Assembly: GCA_937884975.1 (NCBI GenBank)
Contig: CAKZZS010000026.1
Location: forward strand, 1-39,825
Direction: 5' to 3'
Length of the DNA stretch: 39,825 nucleotides
DNA from: an uncultured Clostridia bacterium
GTDB lineage: Bacteria; Bacillota; Clostridia; Oscillospirales; Acutalibacteraceae
This document shows, piece by piece, positions 21,956-30,552 of the stretch; the stretch's first letter is position 1; every line of letters begins with the position of its first letter. Below the pieces are notes generated by a model. It did not search any database and was not told where the DNA came from. It saw only the letters and a list, made by a program, of their open reading frames with translations. Both the position numbers and the translations under genes were made by a program.

Positions 21956-23290
21956 TTAAGCCTCAGCCTTTTTCTTGCCGTTAAGAACAAGATTTGTGAT
22001 GATACCGAGGATGAGAGCGCAGGCGATTTCCGTAAGAGTAACCTTACCGAAGGTAAGTGAGAAGCCGCCGATACCGCAGATAAGAATAACAGCAACAACA
22101 AAGAGGTTGTTGTTTTCTCCGAGGTCAACCTTCTGAACCATCTTAAGACCGGATACAGCGATGAAACCGTAAAGCGCGATACAAACGCCGCCCATTACGC
22201 AGTTGGGAATGGAAGCGAGGAATGTAACAAACGGTCCGAAGAACGAAATGACAATAGCAATAATTGATGTTGCAAGAATTGTAACTACCGAAGCGTTACC
22301 CGTAATAGCAACACAGCCGATGGACTCGCCGTAGGTTGTGTTCGGGCATCCGCCGAAGAATGCGCCTGCCATTGAACCTACGCCGTCACCGAGAAGAGTT
22401 CTGTGAAGACCGGGGTCCTCAAGAAGGTCTGTTCCGATGATGGAAGAAAGGTTCTTGTGGTCTGCGATGTGCTCTGCAAATACAACGAATGCAACGGGAA
22501 CATAAGCAACTGCGATAGTAGCGTAGTTTACAAGCTTAAGTCCCTTATAAGCCTTAAGGAATGTAAATTCGGGAACTGCGAAAACAGTCATACCCTTGAA
22601 TGCAGCAAAGTTGATTATCTGAAGAGATGTGTCGCCTGTCTTAATGCCGACAACAGTGAATATTGCTGCAACAATGTAGCCTGCAACGATACCGATGATG
22701 AAGGGAATAAGCTTTGACATCTTCTTGCCGTAAACGGAGGTAATCATAACTACAAAGAGTGTGATAAGACCTACGAGAACGCAGATATAAGGATTAGCCG
22801 CTGAAGTACCGTCCTCAAGAAGAACCTTACCTGCCTGAAGGTCGCTGATAGCGTTACCTGCAAGCGAAAGACCGATAATTGCAACTGTCGGTCCAATAAC
22901 AACCGCCGGCATAAGACGGTCAATCCATTTAACGCCTGCAACCTTAACTACGATAGCGATTACTACGTAAACAAGACCTGCAAAAATTGCGCCGACAAGG
23001 ATTCCTGCGTAACCTGCTTCAGCCGATACAGCGCCGCCGAAGGCTGCAAACATTGAGCCAAGGAAAGCGAAGGATGAGCCGAGGAATACAGGGCTTCTGA
23101 ACTTTGTGAATAAAAGATAAACAATTGTGCCGACGCCTGCGCCGAAGAGCGCTGCCGACTGCGACATTCCGTTGCCTACAATTGACGGTACAGCAATAGT
23201 AGCTGCGAGGATAGCAAGTAACTGCTGAAGCGCAAAAACGATAAGCTGACCGAACTTCGGCTTGTCTTTAATGCCGTAAGTAAGATTCAT
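21956..23290 (-). CDS. uraA: NCS2 nucleobase permease, probably uracil-type
   Basis: 444 residues and about fourteen membrane segments. The family core is clear: FLGSSFAFLGS near residue 70, the substrate helix FAEHIADHKNL with conserved Glu and His, and the second substrate site CPNTTYGESIG. These match UraA/PyrP uracil:proton symporters better than xanthine/purine members. The ATG at 23290 has GGAGG 8 nt upstream; the ATG at 23296 would leave only 2 nt. The promoter has a short leader with no PyrR-type attenuator visible, so regulation is not evident from the sequence. Confidence 0.9.
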   Translation of the reverse strand: MNLTYGIKDKPKFGQLIVFALQQLLAILAATIAVPSIVGNGMSQSAALFGAGVGTIVYLLFTKFRSPVFLGSSFAFLGSMFAAFGGAVSAEAGYAGILVGAIFAGLVYVVIAIVVKVAGVKWIDRLMPAVVIGPTVAIIGLSLAGNAISDLQAGKVLLEDGTSAANPYICVLVGLITLFVVMITSVYGKKMSKLIPFIIGIVAGYIVAAIFTVVGIKTGDTSLQIINFAAFKGMTVFAVPEFTFLKAYKGLKLVNYATIAVAYVPVAFVVFAEHIADHKNLSSIIGTDLLEDPGLHRTLLGDGVGSMAGAFFGGCPNTTYGESIGCVAITGNASVVTILATSIIAIVISFFGPFVTFLASIPNCVMGGVCIALYGFIAVSGLKMVQKVDLGENNNLFVVAVILICGIGGFSLTFGKVTLTEIACALILGIITNLVLNGKKKAEA

Positions 23291-23348
23291 TTTCATTTCC
23301 TCCCTTAATGTACTTTGAAAAGATTTTTATTTGGTTTTAACCTCTTTA

Positions 23349-23377
23349 ATTAAACCATATCGGTTGAGTTAAGTCAA
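23349..23377 (-). promoter_or_regulatory. Promoter of the uracil permease gene
   Basis: Minus strand TTGACT (23372-23377), 17-bp spacer, TTTAAT (23349-23354), about 50 bp before the ribosome site. Confidence 0.78.
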
Positions 23378-23485
23378 TTAAAAATTACACGTTTCATTTA
23401 ATTTCTACAAGTTAGACAAGTCTGTTACAAAATGAACATCAATATATGGGATAATATGACGAATTGTGAATTTTCTGTCAATTTT

Positions 23486-23560
23486 GTAGGGACTTCGCTT
23501 CCACGCACACCCGTAAATACATTTTCGTCTGTGGGACGTCGAGGACGCCGTCCCCTACGA
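23486..23560. repeat. GTAGGG...CCCCTACGA repeat element, second copy
   Basis: It begins with GTAGGGAC and ends with GTCCCCTACGA. It shares TTCCACGC, CACCCG and the GGGACG...CGTCCCC end with the element at 8341-8430, and the GGGACGTCGAGG block with the one at 8069-8220. It lies in the 410-bp gap between the permease and the ribosomal operon terminator; the rest of that gap (23378-23485) shows nothing I can name. Confidence 0.7.
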
Positions 23561-23614
23561 AATTACTTTAATAATACGATTTTTTGTTCGGAAGTGTTGG
23601 CTTCCTCAAAATTC

Positions 23615-23663
23615 CTTCATTAGCGAAGCGTCTTCATTTCTTCATTTCTTCATTCCTTCATTA
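23615..23663. repeat. Short tandem repeat CTTCATTN
   Basis: Four adjacent 8-mers (23632-23663: CTTCATTT, CTTCATTT, CTTCATTC, CTTCATTA) are preceded by one more copy at 23615-23622, separated by GCGAAGCGT. No function is evident. Confidence 0.7.
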
Positions 23664-23668
23664 AAACA

Positions 23669-23697
23669 AAAACCCGACTGAAAACCAGTCGGGTTTT
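23669..23697 (-). terminator. Terminator of the S10-spc-alpha ribosomal operon
   Basis: The perfect 12-bp stem AAAACCCGACTG (23669-23680) / CAGTCGGGTTTT (23686-23697) has the loop AAAAC. It lies 5 nt past the rplQ stop codon and ends the roughly 15-kb operon on the minus strand. Confidence 0.93.
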
Positions 23698-23701
23698 AAA
23701 A

Positions 23702-24049
23702 TTATTTCTCAATAAGCTCGATGATACACATCTCTGCCGCATCTCCCCTACGGGGACCGGTCTTTGTAATTCTTGTGTAACCGCCGTTTACGTCTGCATA
23801 TTTGGGAGCAATTTCGTCAAAAAGCTTTTTAACAACTGCTTCCTTTGTGATATATGAGAGAGCCGCTCTCTTATTGCTGAGATTATTCTCCTTTGCAAGA
23901 GTAATCATCTTTTCCGCAATAGCGCGAACCTCTTTAGCTCTTGTAACGGTGGTTTCTATCTGACCGTTCTCGAAAAGGTATGTTACCATACCTCTCAGCA
24001 TTGACTTTCTGTGATCAGTCGGTCTGCCAAGCTTTCTTGTACCGGGCAT
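23702..24049 (-). CDS. rplQ: 50S ribosomal protein L17
   Basis: 115 residues, bL17, a large-subunit protein near the exit tunnel. The start MPGTRKLGRPTDHRKSMLR and the TRAKEVRAIAEKMIT helix are diagnostic. It is the last gene of the operon, after rpoA (65-bp gap) and directly before the terminator, as in other Firmicutes. Confidence 0.97.
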   Translation of the reverse strand: MPGTRKLGRPTDHRKSMLRGMVTYLFENGQIETTVTRAKEVRAIAEKMITLAKENNLSNKRAALSYITKEAVVKKLFDEIAPKYADVNGGYTRITKTGPRRGDAAEMCIIELIEK

Positions 24050-24114
24050 TAAAAATCACTCCTTTTTTTAATACAGTAAGCAGAATTTTCTTCTGCGGCG
24101 TTTAAAAACGAAAA

Positions 24115-25065
24115 TTATTCGTCGTCACTTCTGAGTGTGAAATTAAGGCTTGCAAGCTTGGCAACAACCTCTTCAAGGCTCTTTCTGCCGAGATTTCTTA
24201 CCTTCATCATATCTTCCTCAGATTTGCTGATAAGATCCTCAACGGTGTTGATACCTGCTCTCTTAAGGCAGTTGAAGGAACGAACCGAAAGGTCAAGCTC
24301 TTCAATAGTCATTTCAAGAGCCTTCTCCTTGCCGTTATCATCCTTGACAACCATAATCTCGGCGTTGCTCGCTTCTTCCGAAAGGTCAACAAAGAGATTA
24401 AGGTGCTCCGTAAGAATCTTTGCACCGAGAGAAACTGCTTCCTGCGCGGTGATCGTACCGTTTGTCCAAGCCTCAAGTGAAAGCTTGTCATAGTCGGTAA
24501 TCTGACCTACACGGGTATTCTCAATGGTGTAATTAACTTTAAGGACAGGCGTGTAAATTGAATCCATTGCGATAACGCCGATAGCAGGGGTAAGAATCTG
24601 CTTGTTTCTCTCTGAAGAAACGTAGCCTCTGCCCTTGTCGGCTGTCATTTCCATAACCAGCTCCGCGCCGTCGCCGAGTGTGGCAATGACGTGGTCGGGA
24701 TTAAGGATTTCAACCTCGGAGTCAGTTTTGATGTCACCTGCGGTGACAACGCCTTCGCCTTTAGCGTCCACATAGATGGTCTTCGGACCGTCGCCGTGAA
24801 TCTTGAGAATAACGCCCTTTAAATTAAGGACAATTTCTGTGACGTCTTCCTTAACACCGGGAATGGTGGAAAACTCATGAAGAACGCCGTCTATTTTTAC
24901 TGATGTAATTGCGTAGCCGGGAATTGAGGAAAGCAATACTCTTCTTAAAGAGTTGCCCAGCGTAACGCCGTAACCTCTTTCAAGCGGCTCTACAACGAAC
25001 TTACCGTAAGTTCCGTCAGCGGATAAATCCAACGCTTCGATGTTGGGCTTTTCAATACCAATCAT
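24115..25065 (-). CDS. rpoA: RNA polymerase alpha subunit
   Basis: 316 residues. The N-terminal assembly domain (about 1-230: VEPLERGYGVTLGNSLRRVL, SSIPGYAITSV, EILNPDHVIAT) is followed by a flexible linker and the C-terminal domain (about 245-310) that contacts UP elements and activators, with NCLKRAGINTVEDLI and RNLGRKSLEEV. The length is normal. The gene sits between rpsD and rplQ, the usual alpha-operon order. A small hairpin TACGGA/TCCGTA lies just upstream of its ribosome site (about 25089-25106). Confidence 0.98.
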   Translation of the reverse strand: MIGIEKPNIEALDLSADGTYGKFVVEPLERGYGVTLGNSLRRVLLSSIPGYAITSVKIDGVLHEFSTIPGVKEDVTEIVLNLKGVILKIHGDGPKTIYVDAKGEGVVTAGDIKTDSEVEILNPDHVIATLGDGAELVMEMTADKGRGYVSSERNKQILTPAIGVIAMDSIYTPVLKVNYTIENTRVGQITDYDKLSLEAWTNGTITAQEAVSLGAKILTEHLNLFVDLSEEASNAEIMVVKDDNGKEKALEMTIEELDLSVRSFNCLKRAGINTVEDLISKSEEDMMKVRNLGRKSLEEVVAKLASLNFTLRSDDE

Positions 25066-25133
25066 TTAAAACCCTCCTATTATATTTACGGAATAAAATC
25101 CGTATACAAAGTTTCTCGTGTTTGGGTTCGCTA

Positions 25134-25736
25134 TTACTTAGAATAGAGCTCGACGATAAGGTGCTCTTCAACGGGATAGTCAATATCCTCGCGAGTGGGC
25201 ATTCTTAAAATTGTACCCTTGAGCTCATTAGCATCCTTCTCCATCCAAGCAGGTGTGGTAATGAACGGAGCGTCCTCACCTGTAAGGCGCTGGAACAAGC
25301 TTGAAGCCTTGCTCTTCTCTCTGACAGCAATAACCTGACCGGGCTTAACCTGGTATGAAGGGATGTCAACCTTCTTACCGTCAACGGTAAAGTGACCGTG
25401 GTTTACAAGCTGACGAGCCTGGCGGCGTGTAGCCGCAAAGCCGAGATGGAATACTACGTTGTCAAGGCGGCGCTCGCAAAGAACAAGGAGATTTTCACCT
25501 GTCTTGCCGGGCATCTTTGCTGCCTTCTCATAGTATGAGCTGAACTGCTTTTCAAGCATACCGTAAATAAACTTAACCTTTTGCTTTTCATTAAGCTGCA
25601 TGCCGTACTCGGACTGCTTTCTTCTCATCTGTCCCTTGGGGTTACGGTTAGTATTCTTCTTTGCGTAACCGAGAACTGCGGGTGAAAGACCGAGAGCCTT
25701 GCAGCGTTTTGCTACGGGCTGCATATTCTTTGCCAT
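25134..25736 (-). CDS. rpsD: 30S ribosomal protein S4
   Basis: 200 residues, uS4, a primary 16S rRNA assembly protein. The S4 RNA-binding domain is visible (CERRLDNVVFHLGFA, RRQARQLVNHGHF, VDIPSYQVKPGQ). Only one Cys remains at the N terminus (KRCKALG), so this is the zinc-free form. In other bacteria S4 represses the alpha operon; no matching leader is recognisable here. Confidence 0.97.
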   Translation of the reverse strand: MAKNMQPVAKRCKALGLSPAVLGYAKKNTNRNPKGQMRRKQSEYGMQLNEKQKVKFIYGMLEKQFSSYYEKAAKMPGKTGENLLVLCERRLDNVVFHLGFAATRRQARQLVNHGHFTVDGKKVDIPSYQVKPGQVIAVREKSKASSLFQRLTGEDAPFITTPAWMEKDANELKGTILRMPTREDIDYPVEEHLIVELYSK

Positions 25737-25751
25737 TCTTATTCTCCTCCT

Positions 25752-26147
25752 TTATACACGTCTTCTCTTAGGCGGACGGCAACCGTTATGAGGGATGGGA
25801 GTTACGTCTTTAATAAGAGTAATTTCCAAGCCTGCTGCCTGAAGCGCACGGATAGCTGCCTCACGACCCTGGCCGGGGCCTTTGACAAAGACTTCAACAG
25901 TCTTAAGACCGTGCTCCATAGCAGCCTTAGCTGCTGTTTCCGCTGCTGTCTGAGCTGCGAAGGGAGTAGACTTCTTTGAGCCTCTAAAGCCCATTTCACC
26001 TGAAGTAGCCCACGAAATTACATTACCCTGTACATCGGCAATGGTTACGATCGTGTTGTTGAAGGTGGATTGAATATGAGCAGCACCCTTTTCAATATTT
26101 TTTCTTTCACGACGCTTTCTTGTAGCGCCCTTTTTGTTTGCGGCCAT
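25752..26147 (-). CDS. rpsK: 30S ribosomal protein S11
   Basis: 131 residues, uS11, on the 30S platform near the mRNA exit. AHIQSTFNNTIVTIAD, GFRGSKKSTPFAAQ and the C-terminal HNGCRPPKRRRV are diagnostic. It sits between rpsM and rpsD with short gaps. Confidence 0.97.
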   Translation of the reverse strand: MAANKKGATRKRRERKNIEKGAAHIQSTFNNTIVTIADVQGNVISWATSGEMGFRGSKKSTPFAAQTAAETAAKAAMEHGLKTVEVFVKGPGQGREAAIRALQAAGLEITLIKDVTPIPHNGCRPPKRRRV

Positions 26148-26163
26148 TTCTTTCCCTCCTCAA

Positions 26164-26532
26164 TTACTTCTTCTTGTTAGCGACTGTCTTCTTCGGACCC
26201 TTGCGTGTGCGGGCATTGTTCTTTGAAGTCTGGCCTCTTACGGGCAAGCCCTTTCTGTGACGGATGCCGCGATAGCAGCCGATTTCAACAAGTCTCTTAA
26301 TGTCGTAAGCAGTCTCACGGCGAAGGTCACCCTCGACCTTAACGTTGTGATCGATATACTCACGAATCTTTGATACATCTTCTTCGGTCAAATCCTTTAC
26401 TCGAGTGTCGGGATTTATACCTGTTGCAGCGATAATGTCGCTTGCTGTTTTGCGTCCGATTCCGAAAATATAGGTCAAGCCGATTTCGACTCTCTTATCT
26501 CTCGGTAAATCAACACCGGATATACGCGCCAT
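26164..26532 (-). CDS. rpsM: 30S ribosomal protein S13
   Basis: 122 residues, uS13, in the 30S head, contacting the 50S subunit and P-site tRNA. MARISGVDLPRDKRVEIGLTYIFGIG at the start, RGIRHRKGLPVRGQ and the Lys-rich tail (ARTRKGPKKTVANKKK) are typical. First gene after rpmJ in the alpha-operon segment. Confidence 0.97.
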   Translation of the reverse strand: MARISGVDLPRDKRVEIGLTYIFGIGRKTASDIIAATGINPDTRVKDLTEEDVSKIREYIDHNVKVEGDLRRETAYDIKRLVEIGCYRGIRHRKGLPVRGQTSKNNARTRKGPKKTVANKKK

Positions 26533-26565
26533 ATTACAATTACCTCCATTTAGTATTGCAAGGAA

Positions 26566-26679
26566 TTAACCTTGACGCTGCTTATGCTTCGGGTTTTCAC
26601 AGATAACCATGATTTTACCCTTGCGCTTAATAATTTTGCACTTTTCGCACATTTTTCTGACAGAAGGTCTGACTTTCAT
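26566..26679 (-). CDS. rpmJ: 50S ribosomal protein L36
   Basis: 37 residues, too short for routine gene length cut-offs but unmistakable: MKVRPSVRKMCEKCKII, then RKGKIMVIC and ENPKHKQRQG. The CxxC...C...H pattern is the zinc-binding (C+) form. AGGAGG precedes ATG 26679. It sits between infA and rpsM, its standard place. Confidence 0.97.
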   Translation of the reverse strand: MKVRPSVRKMCEKCKIIKRKGKIMVICENPKHKQRQG

Positions 26680-26698
26680 TTAAATTTACCTCCTAAAA

Positions 26699-26917
26699 TT
26701 ATTTGGAACGCCATGTGATACGGCCCTTTGTTAAATCGTAAGGCGACATTTCAACCGTTACCTTATCGCCGGGCAGGATTCTGATATAATTCATTCTCAA
26801 CTTACCCGAAATAAAAGCCGTAATCTGATGACCGTTTTCAAGCTCTACCAAAAATGTTGCATTCGGCAAAGCCTCTGTGACCGTACCCTCTATTTCGATC
26901 ATATCCTGTTTTGACAT
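26699..26917 (-). CDS. infA: Translation initiation factor IF-1
   Basis: 72 residues, a single S1-type OB fold. IEGTVTEALPNATFLVELENGH, ISGKLRMNYIRILPGD and the end LTKGRITWRSK are diagnostic. It binds the ribosomal A site during initiation. It follows the KOW protein by 1 nt. Confidence 0.97.
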   Translation of the reverse strand: MSKQDMIEIEGTVTEALPNATFLVELENGHQITAFISGKLRMNYIRILPGDKVTVEMSPYDLTKGRITWRSK

Positions 26918-26918
26918 A

Positions 26919-27182
26919 TCAATTAGCCTCCTTAAAATCCTTTCGGATTTCTCTTAACGCTTTTCTTAATGCTCGGTCCGAACAAATCAAGTCCATATCA
27001 ACAAAGTATTTTGTCTGTTTAAGGTGTTTCGGATTTTTACTCTTTGGGTTAGTAAGAGGTCTTTCCTTACCGTCACAAACTTCCACTCTTGTTTTGTTCA
27101 GGCTCACCACAACTAAAAGCTGTGCTTTATCGCGCCCTGCCGCGGATACAACAACCGCGCCTCTTTTTAAATCCGTAATCAT
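26919..27182 (-). CDS. KOW-domain RNA-binding protein (L14e/L6e-like)
   Basis: 87 residues. The KOW motif (LKRGAVVVSAAGRDKAQLLVVV, about 5-26) is followed by KTRVEVCDGKERPLTNPK and a basic helical tail. This small protein is found between map and infA in many Firmicutes, and by family knowledge resembles eukaryotic/archaeal L14e/L6e/L27e; its role at the ribosome is undefined. It overlaps map by 4 nt (ATGA) and is 1 nt from infA, so it is tightly coupled to translation genes. Confidence 0.88.
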   Translation of the reverse strand: MITDLKRGAVVVSAAGRDKAQLLVVVSLNKTRVEVCDGKERPLTNPKSKNPKHLKQTKYFVDMDLICSDRALRKALREIRKDFKEAN

Positions 27183-27928
27183 ATTTTAGTAAGAATTACA
27201 GGACCGTTTGAGGTAACGACTATCGTATGCTCATAATGAGCGGCGAGTGAACCGTCCTTGGTCTTAACCGTCCAGCCGTCAGGCATAACATTTATTGCCG
27301 CCTTACCCAATGTAATCATAGGTTCAATGGCAATTGTCATACCCGGTAACAGGCGTACTCCTCTTCCCGGAGTTCCGTAGTTAGGTACGCTCGGATCTTC
27401 ATGCAGGTGAGTCCCGACGCCGTGCCCTGTATATTCGCGCACAACGGAGAATCCCCTGTCCTCGCAATAACTCTGTACTGCATAACCAATATCACCGAGT
27501 CTGCCGCCTGCGACTGCCATTTCGATACCCTTGTAAAGGCTCTCCTCGGTAGTTTCGCAAAGACGTTTTGCCTCGTCGGATATTTCACCGACGGCAAAGG
27601 TAGCGGCATTGTCACCGTTATAGCCGTCTATCTTGGCTCCAAGGTCAATGCTGACTATGTCGCCGCGATGCAGTATACGGTTCTTGCTCGGAATACCATG
27701 AATGATCTCATCGTTAATAGAAATGCATGCGGTAGCAGGATAGCCGTTGTAGTTAAGGAAGTTAGGCTCTGCGCCCTGCTTCTTGATATACTCGTAGGCT
27801 ATGCGGTCAATTTCCCAGGTCGAAACGCCCTCCTTGACTGCCTCACCTGCTATCTTTAATGCCTCTGCCGAGATCTGACACGCTTTACGCATTATGTCAA
27901 TTTCTCTTGCTGATTTTAGCACTATCAT
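27179..27928 (-). CDS. map: Methionine aminopeptidase, type I
   Basis: 249 residues, M24 fold, removes the initiator Met from nascent proteins. Metal ligands are visible: DLGAKIDGYNGDNA (two Asp), GHGVGTHLHEDP (His), IEPM (Glu) and the late EHT (Glu). The substrate His is in HGIPS. No N-terminal zinc-finger extension. It lies 2 nt after adk and overlaps the KOW gene. Confidence 0.96.
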   Translation of the reverse strand: MIVLKSAREIDIMRKACQISAEALKIAGEAVKEGVSTWEIDRIAYEYIKKQGAEPNFLNYNGYPATACISINDEIIHGIPSKNRILHRGDIVSIDLGAKIDGYNGDNAATFAVGEISDEAKRLCETTEESLYKGIEMAVAGGRLGDIGYAVQSYCEDRGFSVVREYTGHGVGTHLHEDPSVPNYGTPGRGVRLLPGMTIAIEPMITLGKAAINVMPDGWTVKTKDGSLAAHYEHTIVVTSNGPVILTKI

Positions 27929-27930
27929 GC

Positions 27931-28563
27931 TTAATTCTCCAATACTTCGAAGACAAGACGGGTTGTATCTTTAACCTCTTCCTGACCTTCGACAACTGTA
28001 AGTTTACCCGTTTTGTTGTAGTAATCCTTTAAAGGCTCTGTCTGCTCATGATAAACATTAAGTCTGTCAAGAACCGTGTCGGGATGGTCGTCCTTGCGCT
28101 GAATCAACTCGGCGCCGCAATTGTCGCAAACGCCCTCGTTAATCGGTCTTCTATGCTCAAGGTGATAAGAAGCGCCGCACTTGGAGCAAACCCTTCTGCC
28201 CGACATTCTTTTTACAACAGTCTCATCGGAAACCTCAATATCAATGACCTTGTCAATGACAACGCCCATTTCATCAAGCGCCTGAGCCTGCGGGATCGTT
28301 CTCGGGAAGCCGTCAAGGATGAAGCCGTTACGGCAGTCATCCTTTGAAAGTCTTTCCTTGATAATGCCTATGACCACCTCGTCGGGTACGAGCTGACCTG
28401 CATTTATATATTCCTTGGCTTTAAGTCCCATTTCGGTACCGTTAGCCAGTGCCTCGCGGATGATATTACCCGTCGAAATAGCAGGGATAGAAAGCTTTTC
28501 ACAAATCTTTTCAGCCTGTGTGCCCTTACCTGCTCCGGGAGCTCCCAGTAAAATCAAATTCAT
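27931..28563 (-). CDS. adk: Adenylate kinase (zinc-lid form)
   Basis: 210 residues, catalyses 2 ADP = ATP + AMP. The P-loop GAPGAGKGTQ is at residues 7-16, the AMP-binding STGNIIREA near 31-39 and FILDGFPRT near 81-89. The lid carries CSKC and CDNC, the four-cysteine zinc site of Gram-positive enzymes. It sits between secY and map, the usual spc-operon position. Confidence 0.97.
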   Translation of the reverse strand: MNLILLGAPGAGKGTQAEKICEKLSIPAISTGNIIREALANGTEMGLKAKEYINAGQLVPDEVVIGIIKERLSKDDCRNGFILDGFPRTIPQAQALDEMGVVIDKVIDIEVSDETVVKRMSGRRVCSKCGASYHLEHRRPINEGVCDNCGAELIQRKDDHPDTVLDRLNVYHEQTEPLKDYYNKTGKLTVVEGQEEVKDTTRLVFEVLEN

Positions 28564-28578
28564 TTTGTTCTCCTCTGA

Positions 28579-29898
28579 TTAGTCAAGGAAGCCCTTGTAG
28601 TGACGCATCATCATCTGGCTTTCAAGCTGCTTGACTGTTTCAAGAGCAACGCCGACAACGATGATAATTGACGTACCGCCGAGTGAAATGTTCATTGGAT
28701 AGTCAACAGCGGTTGTAACCTGGGTGAAAATAATCGGGAATATTGCAACAACTGAAAGAAGCAAAGCTCCGAGCAGTGTGAGTCTGTTAAGAACTCTTGT
28801 AATAAACTCCGAAGTGGGTCTGCCGGCACGGATACCGGGGATAACGCCGCCCTGATTACGGATGTTATTTGACATTTCAACAGGATTATACTGAATTGCC
28901 GCATAGAAGTATGCGAAGAAAATTATAAGAACAAAGTAAATTACTCCGTATACAACGCTGTCCGAATCGAACCAGTTGAGGAATTTCTCCCAGAAGCCGC
29001 CCTCCTTAGGTGTGACAAACATACCTATTGTCGGGGGCAAGGAAAGAATTGAAGAAGCGAAGATGATGGGAAGAACGCCGCACATATTGACTTTAATCGG
29101 AATGTGTGAACTCTGTCCGCCGTACATCTTTCTGCCGACAACTCTTTTAGCATACTGAACCGGAATACGTCTTTCGGCATTGTCCATCCAGACGATATAT
29201 GCAATCATAAGAATCATGATGATAAACGCCAGGGGAGCGAGCGCGTAATAAGGACCACCGTGCATCAGATACTGATACAACTGATACATAATAGTGGGAA
29301 TCCTTGCTACGATACCGGCAAAAAGGATAATTGAAATACCGTTGCCGACACCCTTTTCATTGATAAGGTCGCCCAACCAGATGATGAACGCTGCACCTGC
29401 TGTATAACAGAGAATGATAACTGCTGCCTGGAATACTGCAGCAAAGCCTGTGTATCTTGATCCGTCTGCGGCTGTTGAAATATAGCCCTGGGAACGGATG
29501 TAGAAGAAATAGGCTGTACTCTGCATAAGCGCCAACGCTGCTGCCGAATAACGGGTGATCTTGCCGATCTTTCTTCTTCCCTCTTCACCCTCCTGAGAGA
29601 GCTTCTGAAGGGGAGGAATTGCGACAGTAAGCAACTGAATGATAATTGAAGCGTTGATGTAGGGTGTAACCGACATTGCGAAAAGAGTTCCGTAGTTGAA
29701 GGCGTTACCTGTCATCATGCTAAGGTATGTCATAAAGTTATTTGCCGACTGATCCGGAAGAATACCTTCCGCCGCAATATTAACAAAGGGTACCGGCAAT
29801 GAACAACCGACTCTGAATACGAGCACCATAAGCGCCGTAAATATAAGCTTTTTTCTGAGGTCTGCGATTTTCCAAGCATTAACAATGGTTTTTATCAT
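28579..29898 (-). CDS. secY: Protein translocase subunit SecY
   Basis: 439 residues, ten membrane helices forming the Sec channel. Visible motifs are SVTPYINASIIIQLL (plug/TM2), the GVGNGISIILFAGI helix, the long cytosolic loop with NAERRIPVQYAKRVVGR, NNIRNQGGVIPGIRAGRPT and the end QLESQMMMRHYKGFL. Length and position after rplO are standard. Confidence 0.98.
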   Translation of the reverse strand: MIKTIVNAWKIADLRKKLIFTALMVLVFRVGCSLPVPFVNIAAEGILPDQSANNFMTYLSMMTGNAFNYGTLFAMSVTPYINASIIIQLLTVAIPPLQKLSQEGEEGRRKIGKITRYSAAALALMQSTAYFFYIRSQGYISTAADGSRYTGFAAVFQAAVIILCYTAGAAFIIWLGDLINEKGVGNGISIILFAGIVARIPTIMYQLYQYLMHGGPYYALAPLAFIIMILMIAYIVWMDNAERRIPVQYAKRVVGRKMYGGQSSHIPIKVNMCGVLPIIFASSILSLPPTIGMFVTPKEGGFWEKFLNWFDSDSVVYGVIYFVLIIFFAYFYAAIQYNPVEMSNNIRNQGGVIPGIRAGRPTSEFITRVLNRLTLLGALLLSVVAIFPIIFTQVTTAVDYPMNISLGGTSIIIVVGVALETVKQLESQMMMRHYKGFLD

Positions 29899-29900
29899 TG

Positions 29901-30344
29901 TTAAATCACCTCAGCCTTTCCGCCTGCTGCTTCGATCTTTGCTTTTGCGGAATCCGAATAAGCGTTGACCTGAACAGTAAGCTTTTTGCTTATTTCGCCA
30001 TTACCGAGAACCTTGACGCCGTCAAGCTCCTTCTTGATAAGGCCTTTTGCCTTAAGAGCCGCGATGTCAACCGTAGCGCCGTCTTCAAATGACTTATCAA
30101 GAGCGGCAACGTTTACGATAGCGATCTCTTTAGCAAAAATGTTATTGAAGCCCCTCTTGGGAAGTCTTCTCTGTAAAGGCATCTGGCCGCCCTCAAAACC
30201 GGGACGCATGCCTCTGCCTGCTCTGGCCTTCTGGCCCTTATGACCTTTGCCTGCAGTTTTACCCTGACCTGAAGCCGGACCGCGTCCGATTCTCTTGACA
30301 GCTTTCTTGCTGCCCTCAGCGGGTGAAAGCTCATGCAATTTCAT
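29901..30344 (-). CDS. rplO: 50S ribosomal protein L15
   Basis: 147 residues, uL15. Starts MKLHELSPAEGS; the Gly/Lys/Arg-rich RIGRGPASGQGKTAGKGHKG and FEGGQMPLQRRLPKRGF stretches are diagnostic. A late 50S assembly protein, 2 nt upstream of secY. Confidence 0.97.
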   Translation of the reverse strand: MKLHELSPAEGSKKAVKRIGRGPASGQGKTAGKGHKGQKARAGRGMRPGFEGGQMPLQRRLPKRGFNNIFAKEIAIVNVAALDKSFEDGATVDIAALKAKGLIKKELDGVKVLGNGEISKKLTVQVNAYSDSAKAKIEAAGGKAEVI

Positions 30345-30358
30345 ACTTCCAACCTCCT

Positions 30359-30538
30359 TTAAGCTTCTGTAACCTCGATAAGATGTGCGACCTTGTGAAT
30401 CTTGCCCTTTGTCTGGGGATTGTCGGGCTGAACAACTGTGTCGCCGATTTTCTTAAGACCGAGAGAGCGAACTGTTGCAATCTGGTCTTTTTTGCTGCCG
30501 ATAGTGCTCTTAACGAGCTTAATCTGCAAATTAGCCAT
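30359..30538 (-). CDS. rpmD: 50S ribosomal protein L30
   Basis: 59 residues, uL30, read on the minus strand: MANLQIKLVKSTIGSKKDQ, then TVRSLGLKKIGDTVVQPD and KVAHLIEVTEA. The VRxLGLxKxxxTV motif is diagnostic. It lies between rpsE and rplO with gaps of 14 nt on each side. Confidence 0.96.
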   Translation of the reverse strand: MANLQIKLVKSTIGSKKDQIATVRSLGLKKIGDTVVQPDNPQTKGKIHKVAHLIEVTEA

Positions 30539-30552
30539 TATTTGCGCCCTCC

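Noticed and set aside
25089..25134. TTGTAT...TATAAT upstream of rpoA as an internal promoter
   Set aside because: The spacer would be 19 bp and the boxes straddle a small hairpin; not convincing without transcript data.
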